Position numbers and translations under genes: made by a program. Positions 25,940-34,559 of a stretch of DNA of 64,000 nucleotides are shown piece by piece. Under the pieces are notes generated by a model that was not told where the DNA came from, did not search any database, and worked only from the letters and a program-made list of their open reading frames with translations. Location of the stretch: NCBI GenBank assembly GCA_038239345.1, contig JBBSEX010000018.1:1-64000 (forward strand), written 5' to 3'. Numbering within the stretch: the first letter of the stretch is position 1; each line of letters begins with the position of its first letter. The DNA is from JBBSEX01 sp038239345 (GTDB taxonomy: Bacteria; Acidobacteriota; Terriglobia; Bryobacterales; Bryobacteraceae).

Positions 25940-26359
25940 TTAGGACCTCGCCTTCTTCGAAGGTTTCGATTTGCCAGAACCGTTAAGCGCGACCGCGTGG
26001 CGAACCAGCGCAACGAAAGCGGACTTGTTAACTTCTTCTTCTTCGTGGATGTCGATCGCGCGGCGAACATTTCCGTCGAGGCTCGAGTTGAAGAGACCGG
26101 CAGGATCCTTGAGGAACGCGCCCTTGGCGAAGGTCAGCTTCACCACCTTCTTGTAGGATTCGCCAGTGCAGATGATGCCTTCGTGCGACCAAACCGGAGT
26201 GCCCATCCACTTCCACTCCTCGACGACGTCCGGGTCTGCTTCCTTGATCAGCTTGCGCATTCTGGCGAGGGTTTCCCCGCGCCAGTCCCCAAGGTCGGCG
26301 ATTCTTTTCGAGATGAGCTCCGATGCCGGCTGGCCGTGGTTCGCGCCCGTTTTTTTCAT
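25940..26359 (-). CDS. DUF1801 domain protein
   Basis: This 139-residue protein has the DUF1801 core (ADPDVVEEWKWMGTPVWSHEGIICTGESY..VVKLTF), a fold related to the small iron-chaperone-like YdhG/frataxin-like group. A lysine-rich tail (SGKSKPSKKARS) ends it. No enzymatic role is established for this group. It is the last gene of an ArsR-SRPBCC-DoxX-DUF1801 operon, 16 bases after the DoxX gene. Confidence 0.88.
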   Translation of the reverse strand: MKKTGANHGQPASELISKRIADLGDWRGETLARMRKLIKEADPDVVEEWKWMGTPVWSHEGIICTGESYKKVVKLTFAKGAFLKDPAGLFNSSLDGNVRRAIDIHEEEEVNKSAFVALVRHAVALNGSGKSKPSKKARS

Positions 26360-26375
26360 GTTCTCATCCTCCCGG

Positions 26376-26762
26376 CTAGATCGTGGCCGCGCCGGCCTGT
26401 AGCCGACGGAAGAAGAAGTACGACGCGCCCCAGAGAACCCCGGTCCCTACCGCCCAGCCCCACGCCTTGACCCCATCGCCGACGGCGAGGTGGGCGATCA
26501 GTGCCGAGACGAGCGTGATGGCGAAGCCTGCGTAGGCCCACTCCTTGAGCCGCGCGGGGACCATGGGGATGAGTAGTGCGGCCACGCCGGCAAGTTTAGC
26601 CCACGAGAGCTCGAGGCGAAAAAAGTCAGGAAAGCCGAGGTGGACGAAGGCCTCGGCCACCTGCGGGATCCGCATCTGGGCGTAGGCAGTGAAGCTTATT
26701 TGGAGCGCGAAGAGAGCCGTGGAGATCCAGAAAGCGGCAGCCAACTTCTTGGAGGCCTTCAT
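26376..26762 (-). CDS. DoxX-like membrane protein
   Basis: This 128-residue protein has four predicted membrane helices (about 8-28, 48-66, 74-94 and 100-118). It carries DoxX-family features such as LSWAKLAGVAALLIPMVP and WAYAGFAITLVSALIAHL. DoxX proteins are linked to redox and stress functions, but the role here is unknown. It overlaps the SRPBCC gene by four bases, suggesting a coupled function. Confidence 0.87.
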   Translation of the reverse strand: MKASKKLAAAFWISTALFALQISFTAYAQMRIPQVAEAFVHLGFPDFFRLELSWAKLAGVAALLIPMVPARLKEWAYAGFAITLVSALIAHLAVGDGVKAWGWAVGTGVLWGASYFFFRRLQAGAATI

Positions 26763-27187
26763 TGCAAGCCCCCGCCCAGCACCCGCTCCAGACCCGCGAG
26801 GAAGTGCTGCCAGCCGTATTTTGCACCCTGATAAGCGGACTGCTGATCGGGACTGAAGCCGGAGTGCTCCATGCGAAGGTGGGTGCCACCTTCCACTGGA
26901 GTCAACGTCCAGAGCACAACGGAGTCAAGCCCCAAGGCACTCCAGCTATAGGAGAGCCGTTTTAAATGATCGACCGCCAGCACCTTGCAGTCGATAAGGC
27001 CATCCCACTTCGGCACGGGTTCAGAGCGGAATTGGAAACTCCGCCCGACCACCGGTTCGAAGTCATTTTTCATCAGCCATTGCGCGATGAGCGGCGTCTC
27101 GGTGAGAGCGCGCCACAGCTTTTCTGGCGGGTATGAGAAGACCCTCTCAATCACAAGGGTACGAGTACTCTCTGCTGGATTACTCAT
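26759..27187 (-). CDS. SRPBCC (AHSA1-like) domain protein
   Basis: This 142-residue START-like protein starts with TRTLVIERVFSYPPEKLWRA and ends with a C-terminal helix (YQGAKYGWQHFLAGLERVLG), the standard AHSA1/SRPBCC pattern with a hydrophobic ligand pocket. Proteins of this kind are very often encoded right after an ArsR repressor, as here. The stop of arsR and the start share a base (TAATG). Confidence 0.9.
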   Translation of the reverse strand: MSNPAESTRTLVIERVFSYPPEKLWRALTETPLIAQWLMKNDFEPVVGRSFQFRSEPVPKWDGLIDCKVLAVDHLKRLSYSWSALGLDSVVLWTLTPVEGGTHLRMEHSGFSPDQQSAYQGAKYGWQHFLAGLERVLGGGLQ

Positions 27188-27510
27188 TATTCCATCCTTT
27201 CCAAAAGTGCTTCCAGACGGTCAAACCGGTCGCTCCAGAATGCACCGTAGTGACGCAGCCAATCCACCATCGGCGCCAGCGCATCGGGTTGCGCGCGATA
27301 GTGAGTTTCGCGTCCCCTGCGGCGATGCCGTACCAGCTTGGCCCTCTTCAGCACCGTCAAGTGTTTGGAGACGGCAGGCTGAGACACGCCCGCATAGCGA
27401 GTCAACGCGTGGACGGTCTGTTCGCCCTGCCGGGTTAACTCTTCGAAAATGGCCCTTCGAGTCGGATCGACAAGAGCGCGGAAAACGTGATTGGCACTGG
27501 CCGGTTTCAC
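27187..27510 (-). CDS. ArsR-family repressor of the SRPBCC operon
   Basis: This 107-residue winged-helix protein has the signature ALVDPTRRAIFEELTRQGE and recognition helix GVSQPAVSKHLTVLKRAKLV. It lacks metal-binding cysteines and belongs to the subgroup paired with SRPBCC proteins. The start is GTG at 27510. An inverted repeat directly upstream (27517-27540) is a good autoregulatory operator. Confidence 0.9.
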   Translation of the reverse strand: MKPASANHVFRALVDPTRRAIFEELTRQGEQTVHALTRYAGVSQPAVSKHLTVLKRAKLVRHRRRGRETHYRAQPDALAPMVDWLRHYGAFWSDRFDRLEALLERME

Positions 27511-27516
27511 TTACAT

Positions 27517-27540
27517 AACCATAACCGTCTGGCTATGGTT
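27517..27540 (-). promoter_or_regulatory. Candidate operator of the ArsR-SRPBCC operon
   Basis: Inverted repeat AACCATA (27517-27523) / TATGGTT (27534-27540) with a 10-base centre, 6 bases upstream of the GTG start. This position, at the translation start, is where a repressor would block transcription. Confidence 0.6.
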
Positions 27541-27727
27541 TGTCAAGAAAAACATAACACAATTGCACTCACAAAAAGCCGATCCCCAGGGCACCCGAAC
27601 GGAAGTGCAGCGCCGTTTTTGCGCGAGTTTGACGCGATGACCGGGGCGACGATACGCTATTCCTGGTGCGGGATACGATAACGGAACAGCTTGAACGCCG
27701 CTCGAGTCGGCCTCAGCGGGAGGAAGC

Positions 27728-28270
27728 ATGTCGAGCGCAGCGAAATCAAAGGTAACGCTCCACGTAGTTGCAAGCCTTGATGGCTTCATAGCCAGGAAGG
27801 ACAACAGTGGTTCGTGGATGGACAGTGCTGGCGACGTCTACGAAAGAGGGGTGACCGAAGATGGCGCCGCCGTCATCGAGTCAATCGATTGCTACGTGGT
27901 GGGTTCCCGCACCTACGAGCACGCGCTGCAACTGGGCTGGCCCTATGGCGACACTCCGACGGTCGTGGTAACGAATAGAAAACTGCCGTCCACGAGGGAG
28001 AGCGTAGAGTTCTATTCAGGCGATCCCCGGAGATTGGTGGATGAGATACTCGCGCCTCGATATGGAAACATTTGGCTGGTGGGAGGGGCGATGTTAGGCC
28101 AGAAGTTTCTTAGGCTCGGCCTGGTGGATGAAGTCAGCTTGATGATAGCGCCCGTCACATTGGGTGATGGACTGCGCCTGTTCGGCGATTCCGATATCGA
28201 GCGGAAGTGGCGTCTGAAGAACGTAGTCGCCTACAGGAATGGGTATGTTGAGTTATCGTACGGGCGCTAA
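27728..28270 (+). CDS. Dihydrofolate-reductase-like protein (RibD C-terminal family)
   Basis: This 180-residue protein has the N-terminal strand KVTLHVVASLDGFIARKDN typical of bacterial dihydrofolate reductase-like and RibD C-terminal proteins. It also has the NADPH-binding segment IWLVGGAMLGQKFLRLGLVDE and the following strand VSLMIAPVTLGDGLRLF. It is a likely NADPH-dependent reductase of unknown substrate and lacks features of a true folate enzyme. A GGGAGGAAGC sequence precedes the ATG. Its end overlaps the next frame by 32 bases. Confidence 0.9.
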   Translation: MSSAAKSKVTLHVVASLDGFIARKDNSGSWMDSAGDVYERGVTEDGAAVIESIDCYVVGSRTYEHALQLGWPYGDTPTVVVTNRKLPSTRESVEFYSGDPRRLVDEILAPRYGNIWLVGGAMLGQKFLRLGLVDEVSLMIAPVTLGDGLRLFGDSDIERKWRLKNVVAYRNGYVELSYGR

Positions 28271-28894
28271 CCAACCGGCTCCCGGCCCGCGGGACGACGG
28301 GATCATCGGCGTAGCGGATCACGGCGGTTGGGCGGTGCTGGTGACGGTCGCCTGCGATGGGACGCTTCTTGATCGCCGGCGCGTCGAACTTGTGGACGAG
28401 GACCTGCCGAAGATTCCGCACCATAGCGAAGGGCAGAAGCTTCCGCTTCATGAGGCAGTGGCGCTGGTCGAGCGCGTGCGAGGGTCGGCCGAACGGCACG
28501 CGAAGCTCGCTCTGAACGCCGTCGCGACGACGGTACCGGGGCGCATCCTCGGCATCGCGCTTCGCCATTGCCCAGAGCTGCCGGCAACCATTGCCGAGCG
28601 GATCAAGGACTACCGCGCGCAGAACGTCGCCGACTGGGTGATGTACCGCAAGGCCCTGGCGGCCGCGGCCGAGGCGCGTGGTTGGACGTCCACTGGTACG
28701 ACGCGAAGAAGGTGTTTGACGCGGCGGGCGAAGCACTGCACATGGAGAACCTCGACGCCCAGTTCGTCCAACTGAGGAGATCTATCGGGCCGCCCTGGGG
28801 GAAGGATCACAAGGTCGCGATGGCAGCGGCGATCGTCGCTGCCAGGGCACATTCGAAGCAGGCGGCAGGCTCGATAGAAACGACCGGCGCGTAA
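28239..28894 (+). pseudogene. Frameshifted conserved hypothetical
   Basis: Two plus-strand frames together give one protein. Frame one (from 28239) runs IIGVADHGGWAVLVTVACDG to RNVADW-like NVADWVMYRKALAAAAEARG. Frame two continues DVHWYDAKKVFDAAGEALHM and IGPPWGKDHKVAMAAAIVAA to 28894. The switch lies near 28680 (CGTGGTTGGACGTCC) and fits the loss of one base. Undamaged it would be about 215 residues. I recall the family as a conserved hypothetical without assigned function, predicted as RuvC/RNase H-like only by loose resemblance. A sequencing error is an alternative explanation. Confidence 0.7.
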
Positions 28895-28906
28895 CGCGGC
28901 ATGGAT

Positions 28907-29194
28907 TTACCGATCTACCCGGTTGGCAAGCTCAGAAAGTATATCGCCATGACAGGCCTCCGGCGCACACCAGCAACCCAGCACCTTGCCCTTCAGCTCG
29001 GACAGCCGTTCCAGAAGATCGCAATCCGCCAACAGCCAAGTGCGGTATTTCACCATCACTTCCTCCCGTGTTCCATCCTTGCCAATCACGAATGGATTGC
29101 CCCAGACGGATGCCTTCAGACCGCTTCGCGGGACGGCTCTTCCGATGTAAACGTCGTACTCTGCTTTCTTGCAATGGACTACGAATGGAGACAT
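28907..29194 (-). CDS. DUF4326 domain protein
   Basis: This 95-residue protein has the complete DUF4326 pattern: VYIGRAVPRSGLKASVWGNPF, a central helix, and LGCWCAPEACHGDIL with conserved Cys and His residues. The family is common in phages and plasmids, and its function is unknown. It overlaps the DUF5131 gene by one base (TAATG), so the two are translated together. Confidence 0.9.
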   Translation of the reverse strand: MSPFVVHCKKAEYDVYIGRAVPRSGLKASVWGNPFVIGKDGTREEVMVKYRTWLLADCDLLERLSELKGKVLGCWCAPEACHGDILSELANRVDR

Positions 29195-29913
29195 TAGGAA
29201 ATGACCGCCAGCTTGGGCAGTTCATCCCACGTCCGGCCTTCCAGCTCCCGGCCCGTCTTTTTCTTCTGGACGCCGCCCCATTGCTTGAAGAAAAACGCTA
29301 CGCCCGCATGGACGCACTGATCGCGGATATCGGTGACCCACGCCGGGTTGACCCGGCGCGCTCCAGGACCCGATTCCCCGCCTACAATTGCCCAATCGAT
29401 TCCGCGCAGATTGAGTTCGTGGAGCGGGCCCAGAAGCGGTTCGAGCGAAAGGAACTTCACCGCGGCTCCCGTCTTGCGCAAGTCATCGATGCGGTGAACG
29501 TAATTCTTATTCTCAACGCTTACGCCCATCCAAATTCGCGGAGTCCATTCCAGTTCAGGACTCAGTGCAAGGAGTCTCTCGGATCGCTTGGTCAGCACTT
29601 GGTACTGGTGCCAGTCGGCGCGGCGCATCACGGAGAAAACTTCCTGGATATAGGAGAGAGGCACATCGACATGGAAAAGATCGCTCATCGAATTGACGAA
29701 AATTCTTTTCGGCGTCTTCCATTTCAATGGCAGCTCCAGCATGTGCGGTTGCAGGGTGAGTTCAAAGCCCTGCCGGTAATTTGCTTGCCCCATCAACAGG
29801 AGGCGCGCTGCCATGCGCTCGGCATAGCAGTGCTTGCAGCCGGGACTTATCTTGGTGCAGCCGGTCACCGGGTTCCACGTCGCATCCGTCCATTCGATAC
29901 TTGAGGTCGCCAT
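29194..29913 (-). CDS. DUF5131 (phage Gp37/Gp68 family) protein
   Basis: This 239-residue protein has the N-terminal three-cysteine motif GCTKISPGCKHCYAERMA (C-x6-C-x2-C), radical-SAM-like in character. It is followed by the family motifs RIFVNSMSDLFH, VLTKRSERL, WMGVSVEN, LSLEPLLGP and WAIVGGESGPGARR. Members occur in phages and genomic islands. The chemistry is unproven, and an iron-sulfur cluster at the cysteines is an inference. It shares an operon with DUF4326; no three-Cys partner gene (TcmP) was seen next to it. Confidence 0.92.
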   Translation of the reverse strand: MATSSIEWTDATWNPVTGCTKISPGCKHCYAERMAARLLLMGQANYRQGFELTLQPHMLELPLKWKTPKRIFVNSMSDLFHVDVPLSYIQEVFSVMRRADWHQYQVLTKRSERLLALSPELEWTPRIWMGVSVENKNYVHRIDDLRKTGAAVKFLSLEPLLGPLHELNLRGIDWAIVGGESGPGARRVNPAWVTDIRDQCVHAGVAFFFKQWGGVQKKKTGRELEGRTWDELPKLAVIS

Positions 29914-29964
29914 TATCGTCTTTAGCGGGGAATATCACGTTGTTGGCGTGAGTTCATTTCACAT

Positions 29965-31299
29965 CTAAAAGTTCGCAATGAAGCGGATGGCGGTAATGCT
30001 TGGAAGGAAAGTATAGGCCGAGCCGCGAGTTGTTACCAGATGCGGCAGCGAAATCACGAGTGGCTTGGCATTCTCACGAGGAATGGTAAACGTGTTTCCT
30101 TCCGGATGAGAGTTTCCAAGGATTGGGTCGGTAGTCCCGAAAATACCGGGCGCGAACGAACTGCCGTTGATCCATTCAGACATTAGAAACTCGAATTGAT
30201 CTTTGATGCTAACGCCGATGAAGAGGCCCATTAGTCCACGCTTGATGCCGTCGTTTGGATTCGCTGGATCGTATGGTGGCCCATAGGGTACGCCTCGCCG
30301 GACGATGCGATGACGGGAACCGCCATTACCGGCAATCGTAGCTCCGCGAGGATTACCGCGGCGCATATGGGAGCCAATGGGACAACGGAACCCGCGGCGG
30401 TCGTTGAAGGCATCGGGGTTCGCCTCCGTCGGGGCATAGTCATACTGATTCAGCGCCGAATCCGCTAGCGGCGGGGTCAGCGAATCGGACTCGGGAGAAA
30501 GAGTAAGCGGTGTGCCGTTTCGCCAACGCCCGACCATTTTTGCCGCCAGCAGTTCGCCGTCTATTCCGTAGCGCTGCACCGCTTGACCAATTAGATTGTC
30601 GAACGCGGCGCAGTCTTGTTCCAGAATCCGCAGCACCATAAAGCTTCCATTGCGGCCGAGTTCGTCGGGGTGCGGAACGAGATAAGTAAGTTGGTCAAAT
30701 TGACTGGGGTAACCGAGTAGGAATTCACCGGGAGGCGCAGATGGCTGCTTGTCGGGAACAGGATTTCCAAGCCCGCAATCAATGGTTGGTTGCGAGAAGC
30801 CGTCGCGATATCCGAAATGGGCTTTTCCCTCGGGCAGAACGTCGCCCGGAAGCACAACGATCTCCGACCAGGCGCCATCGGCGAATAGCTTCTGGCGCAG
30901 GAAGACGGTTTGAGCGTCGCGGATTTCGGCTGTCTGGGCGAATAGCAGGACGATGGCGTGCAGTCCCCCTTCGCCTAATCCGTAATCCCAATTTTCCGTT
31001 GAACAGGAACCAATATCGCCGACTTCAGCGCAACGCCGAAAGGCACCCGAAGCGAATTCTTCCGGAAACGAATCGAGTGATGAGGGCGGAACACCCAAGG
31101 CCGTTAGACCATCGAAAGTGAGCCCAACATTCAGGCAGAAAGATGGTTTATCGGTCCACGGCGCGCCGGTGGTGACGGGCAGAGCCCCGAGGATTCGACG
31201 GGCGGCTACCGGCTTCTCAACTCGAAGCAGGAAGAAGGACGCCGAATCCATCCCATAGCTTCGGAGAATGAAGCCCTGCACATCGGACAAGGGCACCAT
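29965..31299 (-). CDS. Dyp-type heme peroxidase
   Basis: This 444-residue protein shows the Dyp-type peroxidase motif GYRDGFSQP, with the catalytic aspartate, at about residue 170. The later RCPIGSHMRRGNPRG segment carries the proximal heme histidine. No signal peptide or Tat motif is visible, so it should be cytoplasmic. Such enzymes oxidise dyes, phenolics or porphyrin-like compounds with hydrogen peroxide. It starts three bases after the stop of the small partner gene, with which it forms an operon. Confidence 0.92.
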   Translation of the reverse strand: MVPLSDVQGFILRSYGMDSASFFLLRVEKPVAARRILGALPVTTGAPWTDKPSFCLNVGLTFDGLTALGVPPSSLDSFPEEFASGAFRRCAEVGDIGSCSTENWDYGLGEGGLHAIVLLFAQTAEIRDAQTVFLRQKLFADGAWSEIVVLPGDVLPEGKAHFGYRDGFSQPTIDCGLGNPVPDKQPSAPPGEFLLGYPSQFDQLTYLVPHPDELGRNGSFMVLRILEQDCAAFDNLIGQAVQRYGIDGELLAAKMVGRWRNGTPLTLSPESDSLTPPLADSALNQYDYAPTEANPDAFNDRRGFRCPIGSHMRRGNPRGATIAGNGGSRHRIVRRGVPYGPPYDPANPNDGIKRGLMGLFIGVSIKDQFEFLMSEWINGSSFAPGIFGTTDPILGNSHPEGNTFTIPRENAKPLVISLPHLVTTRGSAYTFLPSITAIRFIANF

Positions 31300-31302
31300 G
31301 AA

Positions 31303-31740
31303 CTATTCCGGTTCTAAGGCGTCGAGGATCGCGATCACCGAGGCTTGCGGATAGGCGCTGTAAAACGGCTCAATTCCCCGTAGATCGTTTTTTCGGACAT
31401 AGTCCAGAAACGCGGTGCGGTTCTGTTGGACGGGGAGAGGCGGCGCGTCGCTCATGTGAGCGAGCAAAGCATTGAAGACGTCTCCAATCTCTTCGATAAA
31501 GTCATTGATGTACTTGTCGAATGAGCCATCGTACGTTGTGATGACGGCCAATTGGGTATTGTTGGCCAAGAAGACGAACCTGGCGAAGTGAACCGTCTTC
31601 AGTTTCGTGAGCGCAATCCAAATGGGATTGGCTTCGGGGGGAGCACTCTGAATTTTGGCGAGCAAACCACTTAGCAGAGCGAAATCTTCGGGCGATCTGA
31701 TGCTCATAACAAGCGTAAGCGGACTTTGGGCTGTGATCAT
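31303..31740 (-). CDS. Small partner protein of the Dyp-type peroxidase
   Basis: This 145-residue soluble protein has the recurring core TVHFARFVFLANNTQLAVIT followed by TYDGSFDKYINDF and ends in PFYSAYPQASV. I recall proteins with this core as common neighbours of Dyp-type peroxidases, without assigned function. The frame opens at 31788, but the ATG at 31740 has an AGGAG seven bases upstream, which decides the start. Confidence 0.8.
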   Translation of the reverse strand: MITAQSPLTLVMSIRSPEDFALLSGLLAKIQSAPPEANPIWIALTKLKTVHFARFVFLANNTQLAVITTYDGSFDKYINDFIEEIGDVFNALLAHMSDAPPLPVQQNRTAFLDYVRKNDLRGIEPFYSAYPQASVIAILDALEPE

Positions 31741-31880
31741 ATCTGCTCCTAATGTCGAGACCGGAACCAAGGCAAACGATGTTAGCAAATTTGTATAACA
31801 GCGAAGCCGCGTTGTCCAAGCGCGGCGTGTTCACCACTCGAGTCCTGCTGGCGTCCGGGATGGTAGCGTAGAAGAATCTA

Positions 31881-32606
31881 ATGTCCTTGGGATTGCTGCG
31901 AGCTTTACTGATCACCGATCCTTTAGTGATTCTTTCCACCATTTTCTTTGGCACTATTAACTTGATTGTGTCGTTGTTCGATCAATCGGGAAATACTCAG
32001 GTGGCGATCGCCCGAGTATGGTCGAAATCGCTTCTACTACTGGCGGGCGTGAAGATGGACGTGGATGGAGTGGAGAACATTTCCAGCAACGGGAGCTACC
32101 TGATCGCCTCCAACCACCTGAGCTATATGGATACGCCGGTGGTGCTTGCGCATATCCCGGTTCAGTTTCGATTTCTCGCCAAAAAGGGCCTGTTCAGTAT
32201 CCCATTTCTGGGTTATCACTTGAAGCGCGCCGGACACATTCCGGTGCCTCGCGACGATCCACGGGGGGCGGTAAGAACGATGCAGAAGGCGGCTGAAGTA
32301 ATTCGTGCTCGCGGTATCTCCATCCTTGTATTCCCGGAAGGGGGTCGAACCCGAGACGGTGTTTTGCAGCCATTTAAGGAGGGCGCGGCGCATATCGCAA
32401 TTCAGGCGGGGGTGCCTATCGTGCCCGTTGCATTAGTGGGTACGCGCGAAGTGCTGCCGATGGGCTCGTTGAATATACGGCCTGGCCGTGTGACGCTGCG
32501 AATCGGGAAGCCGATTGAGACAAAGAATCTGACGGCTCGCGATCGCAAGCAATTGACGGAAGAAGTGCGGGAACAGATTGCCGGGTTATTGGAAGGACAC
32601 AAATGA
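31881..32606 (+). CDS. plsC: 1-acyl-sn-glycerol-3-phosphate acyltransferase
   Basis: This 241-residue PlsC-family enzyme acylates lysophosphatidic acid to phosphatidic acid in membrane lipid synthesis. It has an N-terminal membrane anchor (about 10-30), the catalytic HX4D box (SNHLSYMDTPVVL) and the substrate box FPEGGRTRDG near residue 155, plus PIVPVALVGTREVLP. It is coupled to the amidohydrolase gene by ATGA. Confidence 0.93.
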   Translation: MSLGLLRALLITDPLVILSTIFFGTINLIVSLFDQSGNTQVAIARVWSKSLLLLAGVKMDVDGVENISSNGSYLIASNHLSYMDTPVVLAHIPVQFRFLAKKGLFSIPFLGYHLKRAGHIPVPRDDPRGAVRTMQKAAEVIRARGISILVFPEGGRTRDGVLQPFKEGAAHIAIQAGVPIVPVALVGTREVLPMGSLNIRPGRVTLRIGKPIETKNLTARDRKQLTEEVREQIAGLLEGHK

Positions 32607-33691
32607 GATTTCGTTTCGCCGCGGCTGCCTTTTGCGCGGGCGTATTCGTGCAAGCGGCGACCGCACAGAAGATGACTATTGAGGAGTACGAGCCCAAGTC
32701 GACATTGGTCGTGCCCGGGCATTCGATTACTCGCGCGAAGTATCCGTTCATCGACGTCCACAATCATCAGAACCCCAGTTCACCGGACGTTGTGGACAAG
32801 CTGGTGAAGGACATGGATTCGATCAACCTGCAAACAATGGTGAACTTGAGCGGCGGTTACGGCGACCGGTTGAAGCAGACCGTGACGGCGATGAAGGGCC
32901 GCTATCCAAAACGATTTGTAGTTTTCGCGAACATCGATTTTAGCGATTTGGATCGCGCCGATTATCCGCAGCGGGCCGCGAAACAGTTGGAAGAAGATGT
33001 TCGCAACGGGGCGCAGGGGTTGAAGATCTTCAAGAATTTCGGCATGGATTTAAAAGATGGCAAAGGGCAGCGAGTACACGTGGACGATCCACGGTTCGAT
33101 GTTCTGTTTGAAACTTGCGGGAGGCTGAAGATTCCTGTCTTGATTCACACCGCGGAGCCGAAATCGTTTTTCGAGCCGATCGACAAGAACAATGAACGCT
33201 GGCTGGAGCTGAAGCAATTTCCCAATCGAGCACGCCCGGCGGACCGTTATCCGAGTTGGGAAACGCTGATGGCGGAACAGCAAAATATGTTCGCTAGGCA
33301 TCCGCGAACGACCTTCATCAACGCGCACCTTGGATGGTTGGGTGGGAACCTGGCGGAACTGGGGCGCCAACTGGACAAGCTGCCGAACATGAATACGGAA
33401 ATTGCGGCGGTGCTGGCGGAACTGGGCCGGCAGCCAAATTTCGCGCGAGAGTTCTTCATCAAGTATCAGGACCGGATCATGTTCGGTAAGGACATCTGGG
33501 AACCAGCGGAATATCACACATACTTCCGCGTGTTGGAAACGGCGGACGAATATTTTCCGTATTACCGCAAACGGCATGCGTTCTGGAGCATGTACGGAAT
33601 GAACTTGCCGGATGAAGTGTTAAAGAAGTTGTACTACAAGAACGCGCTGCGGATCATCCCCGGTTTGGATGCGGGCGCCTTTCCGAAATAG
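32603..33691 (+). CDS. Periplasmic amidohydrolase (PF04909-like)
   Basis: This 362-residue protein has a signal peptide (FRFAAAAFCAGVFVQAATAQ) and a TIM-barrel amidohydrolase body. Metal-site residues occur in PFIDVHNHQNP (HxH), IPVLIHTAEP, FINAHLGW and MFGKDIWEP. The family includes decarboxylases and lactonases. Substrate is unknown. It is translationally coupled to plsC, although a functional link is not evident, and converges with the GDPD gene three bases on. Confidence 0.88.
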   Translation: MRFRFAAAAFCAGVFVQAATAQKMTIEEYEPKSTLVVPGHSITRAKYPFIDVHNHQNPSSPDVVDKLVKDMDSINLQTMVNLSGGYGDRLKQTVTAMKGRYPKRFVVFANIDFSDLDRADYPQRAAKQLEEDVRNGAQGLKIFKNFGMDLKDGKGQRVHVDDPRFDVLFETCGRLKIPVLIHTAEPKSFFEPIDKNNERWLELKQFPNRARPADRYPSWETLMAEQQNMFARHPRTTFINAHLGWLGGNLAELGRQLDKLPNMNTEIAAVLAELGRQPNFAREFFIKYQDRIMFGKDIWEPAEYHTYFRVLETADEYFPYYRKRHAFWSMYGMNLPDEVLKKLYYKNALRIIPGLDAGAFPK

Positions 33692-33694
33692 TTC

Positions 33695-34531
33695 CTAGCG
33701 CAGGTTCTTCGACTTCAGATAAGCGATTAAAGCACCAGGGTCGTCGCTGATGATGGCGTCCACTTGCGCTTCGATCAGTTTGTCCCATTCCTCGGGCTCA
33801 TTCGCGGTCCAGGCGACCACCTGTAGCCCGGCATCGTGCGCGGCCTTCACGTTCTCTGGAGTAACCAGATGAAATTCCGGTGAGATGATCCCGGCGCCTG
33901 CCGATTTCGCCAGCTCGACGAAATCATGCGGTTCGCCAAAATAGAGAGCGGAGAGGCGGATTTCCGGCGCCAGTTTTTTCATTGCCACTAACGTTCGGAA
34001 ATCGAAGGACTGGAGGATTACTCGTTTTTCCAGTTTGAATTTGCGGATTTTTTCCAGCACCAGGGCGGCGAATTCTTCGGGAGAGGGCGTGTACTCCGGT
34101 TTGTCTGGAAAGATCTTGGTCTCAATGTTGTAATCGAACTTGCCAGTCTTCGACAGCTCAAAAACGTCGTCAAGCGTGGGCATTTTTGTTCCGGCGATAG
34201 CCTTCTGCGCCGGGTAATGCGGGTTCTGCACCTTTCCGCAATCCCACTGTTGCACTTGCTCCAAGGTCAGGTGATGGATGATGGCGCTGGCCTGGGGCCC
34301 GTTGCAAACCGGCGGGCGAAGAACAGGATCGTGCGAAATAACGACGATGCCGTCCTTGGTGACGGCCATGTCCAACTCCAGGGCATCGACACCTTGCTCA
34401 ATAGCGTACTGGAAGGCCGGAATTGTATTTTCCGGGAACCTGGCTCGCGCCCCACGATGCCCATGCACAAGAATCGGGGTAGCGGCGTTTAACACGGAGG
34501 AAGCCAGAACGAGCAAGGGAAGTAGGCGCAT
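33695..34531 (-). CDS. Glycerophosphodiester phosphodiesterase, exported
   Basis: This 278-residue enzyme has a signal peptide (MRLLPLLVLASSVLNAA) and the GDPD signature HGHRGARARFPENTIPAF, followed by ALELDMAVTKDGIVVISHDP with the metal-binding Glu/Asp and the second catalytic His. It hydrolyses glycerophosphodiesters to glycerol-3-phosphate and an alcohol, probably in the periplasm for phosphate or lipid recycling. The length is normal for short bacterial members. Confidence 0.93.
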   Translation of the reverse strand: MRLLPLLVLASSVLNAATPILVHGHRGARARFPENTIPAFQYAIEQGVDALELDMAVTKDGIVVISHDPVLRPPVCNGPQASAIIHHLTLEQVQQWDCGKVQNPHYPAQKAIAGTKMPTLDDVFELSKTGKFDYNIETKIFPDKPEYTPSPEEFAALVLEKIRKFKLEKRVILQSFDFRTLVAMKKLAPEIRLSALYFGEPHDFVELAKSAGAGIISPEFHLVTPENVKAAHDAGLQVVAWTANEPEEWDKLIEAQVDAIISDDPGALIAYLKSKNLR

Positions 34532-34559
34532 GCTGAACTATTGTAACGGCGCGCCGCAA

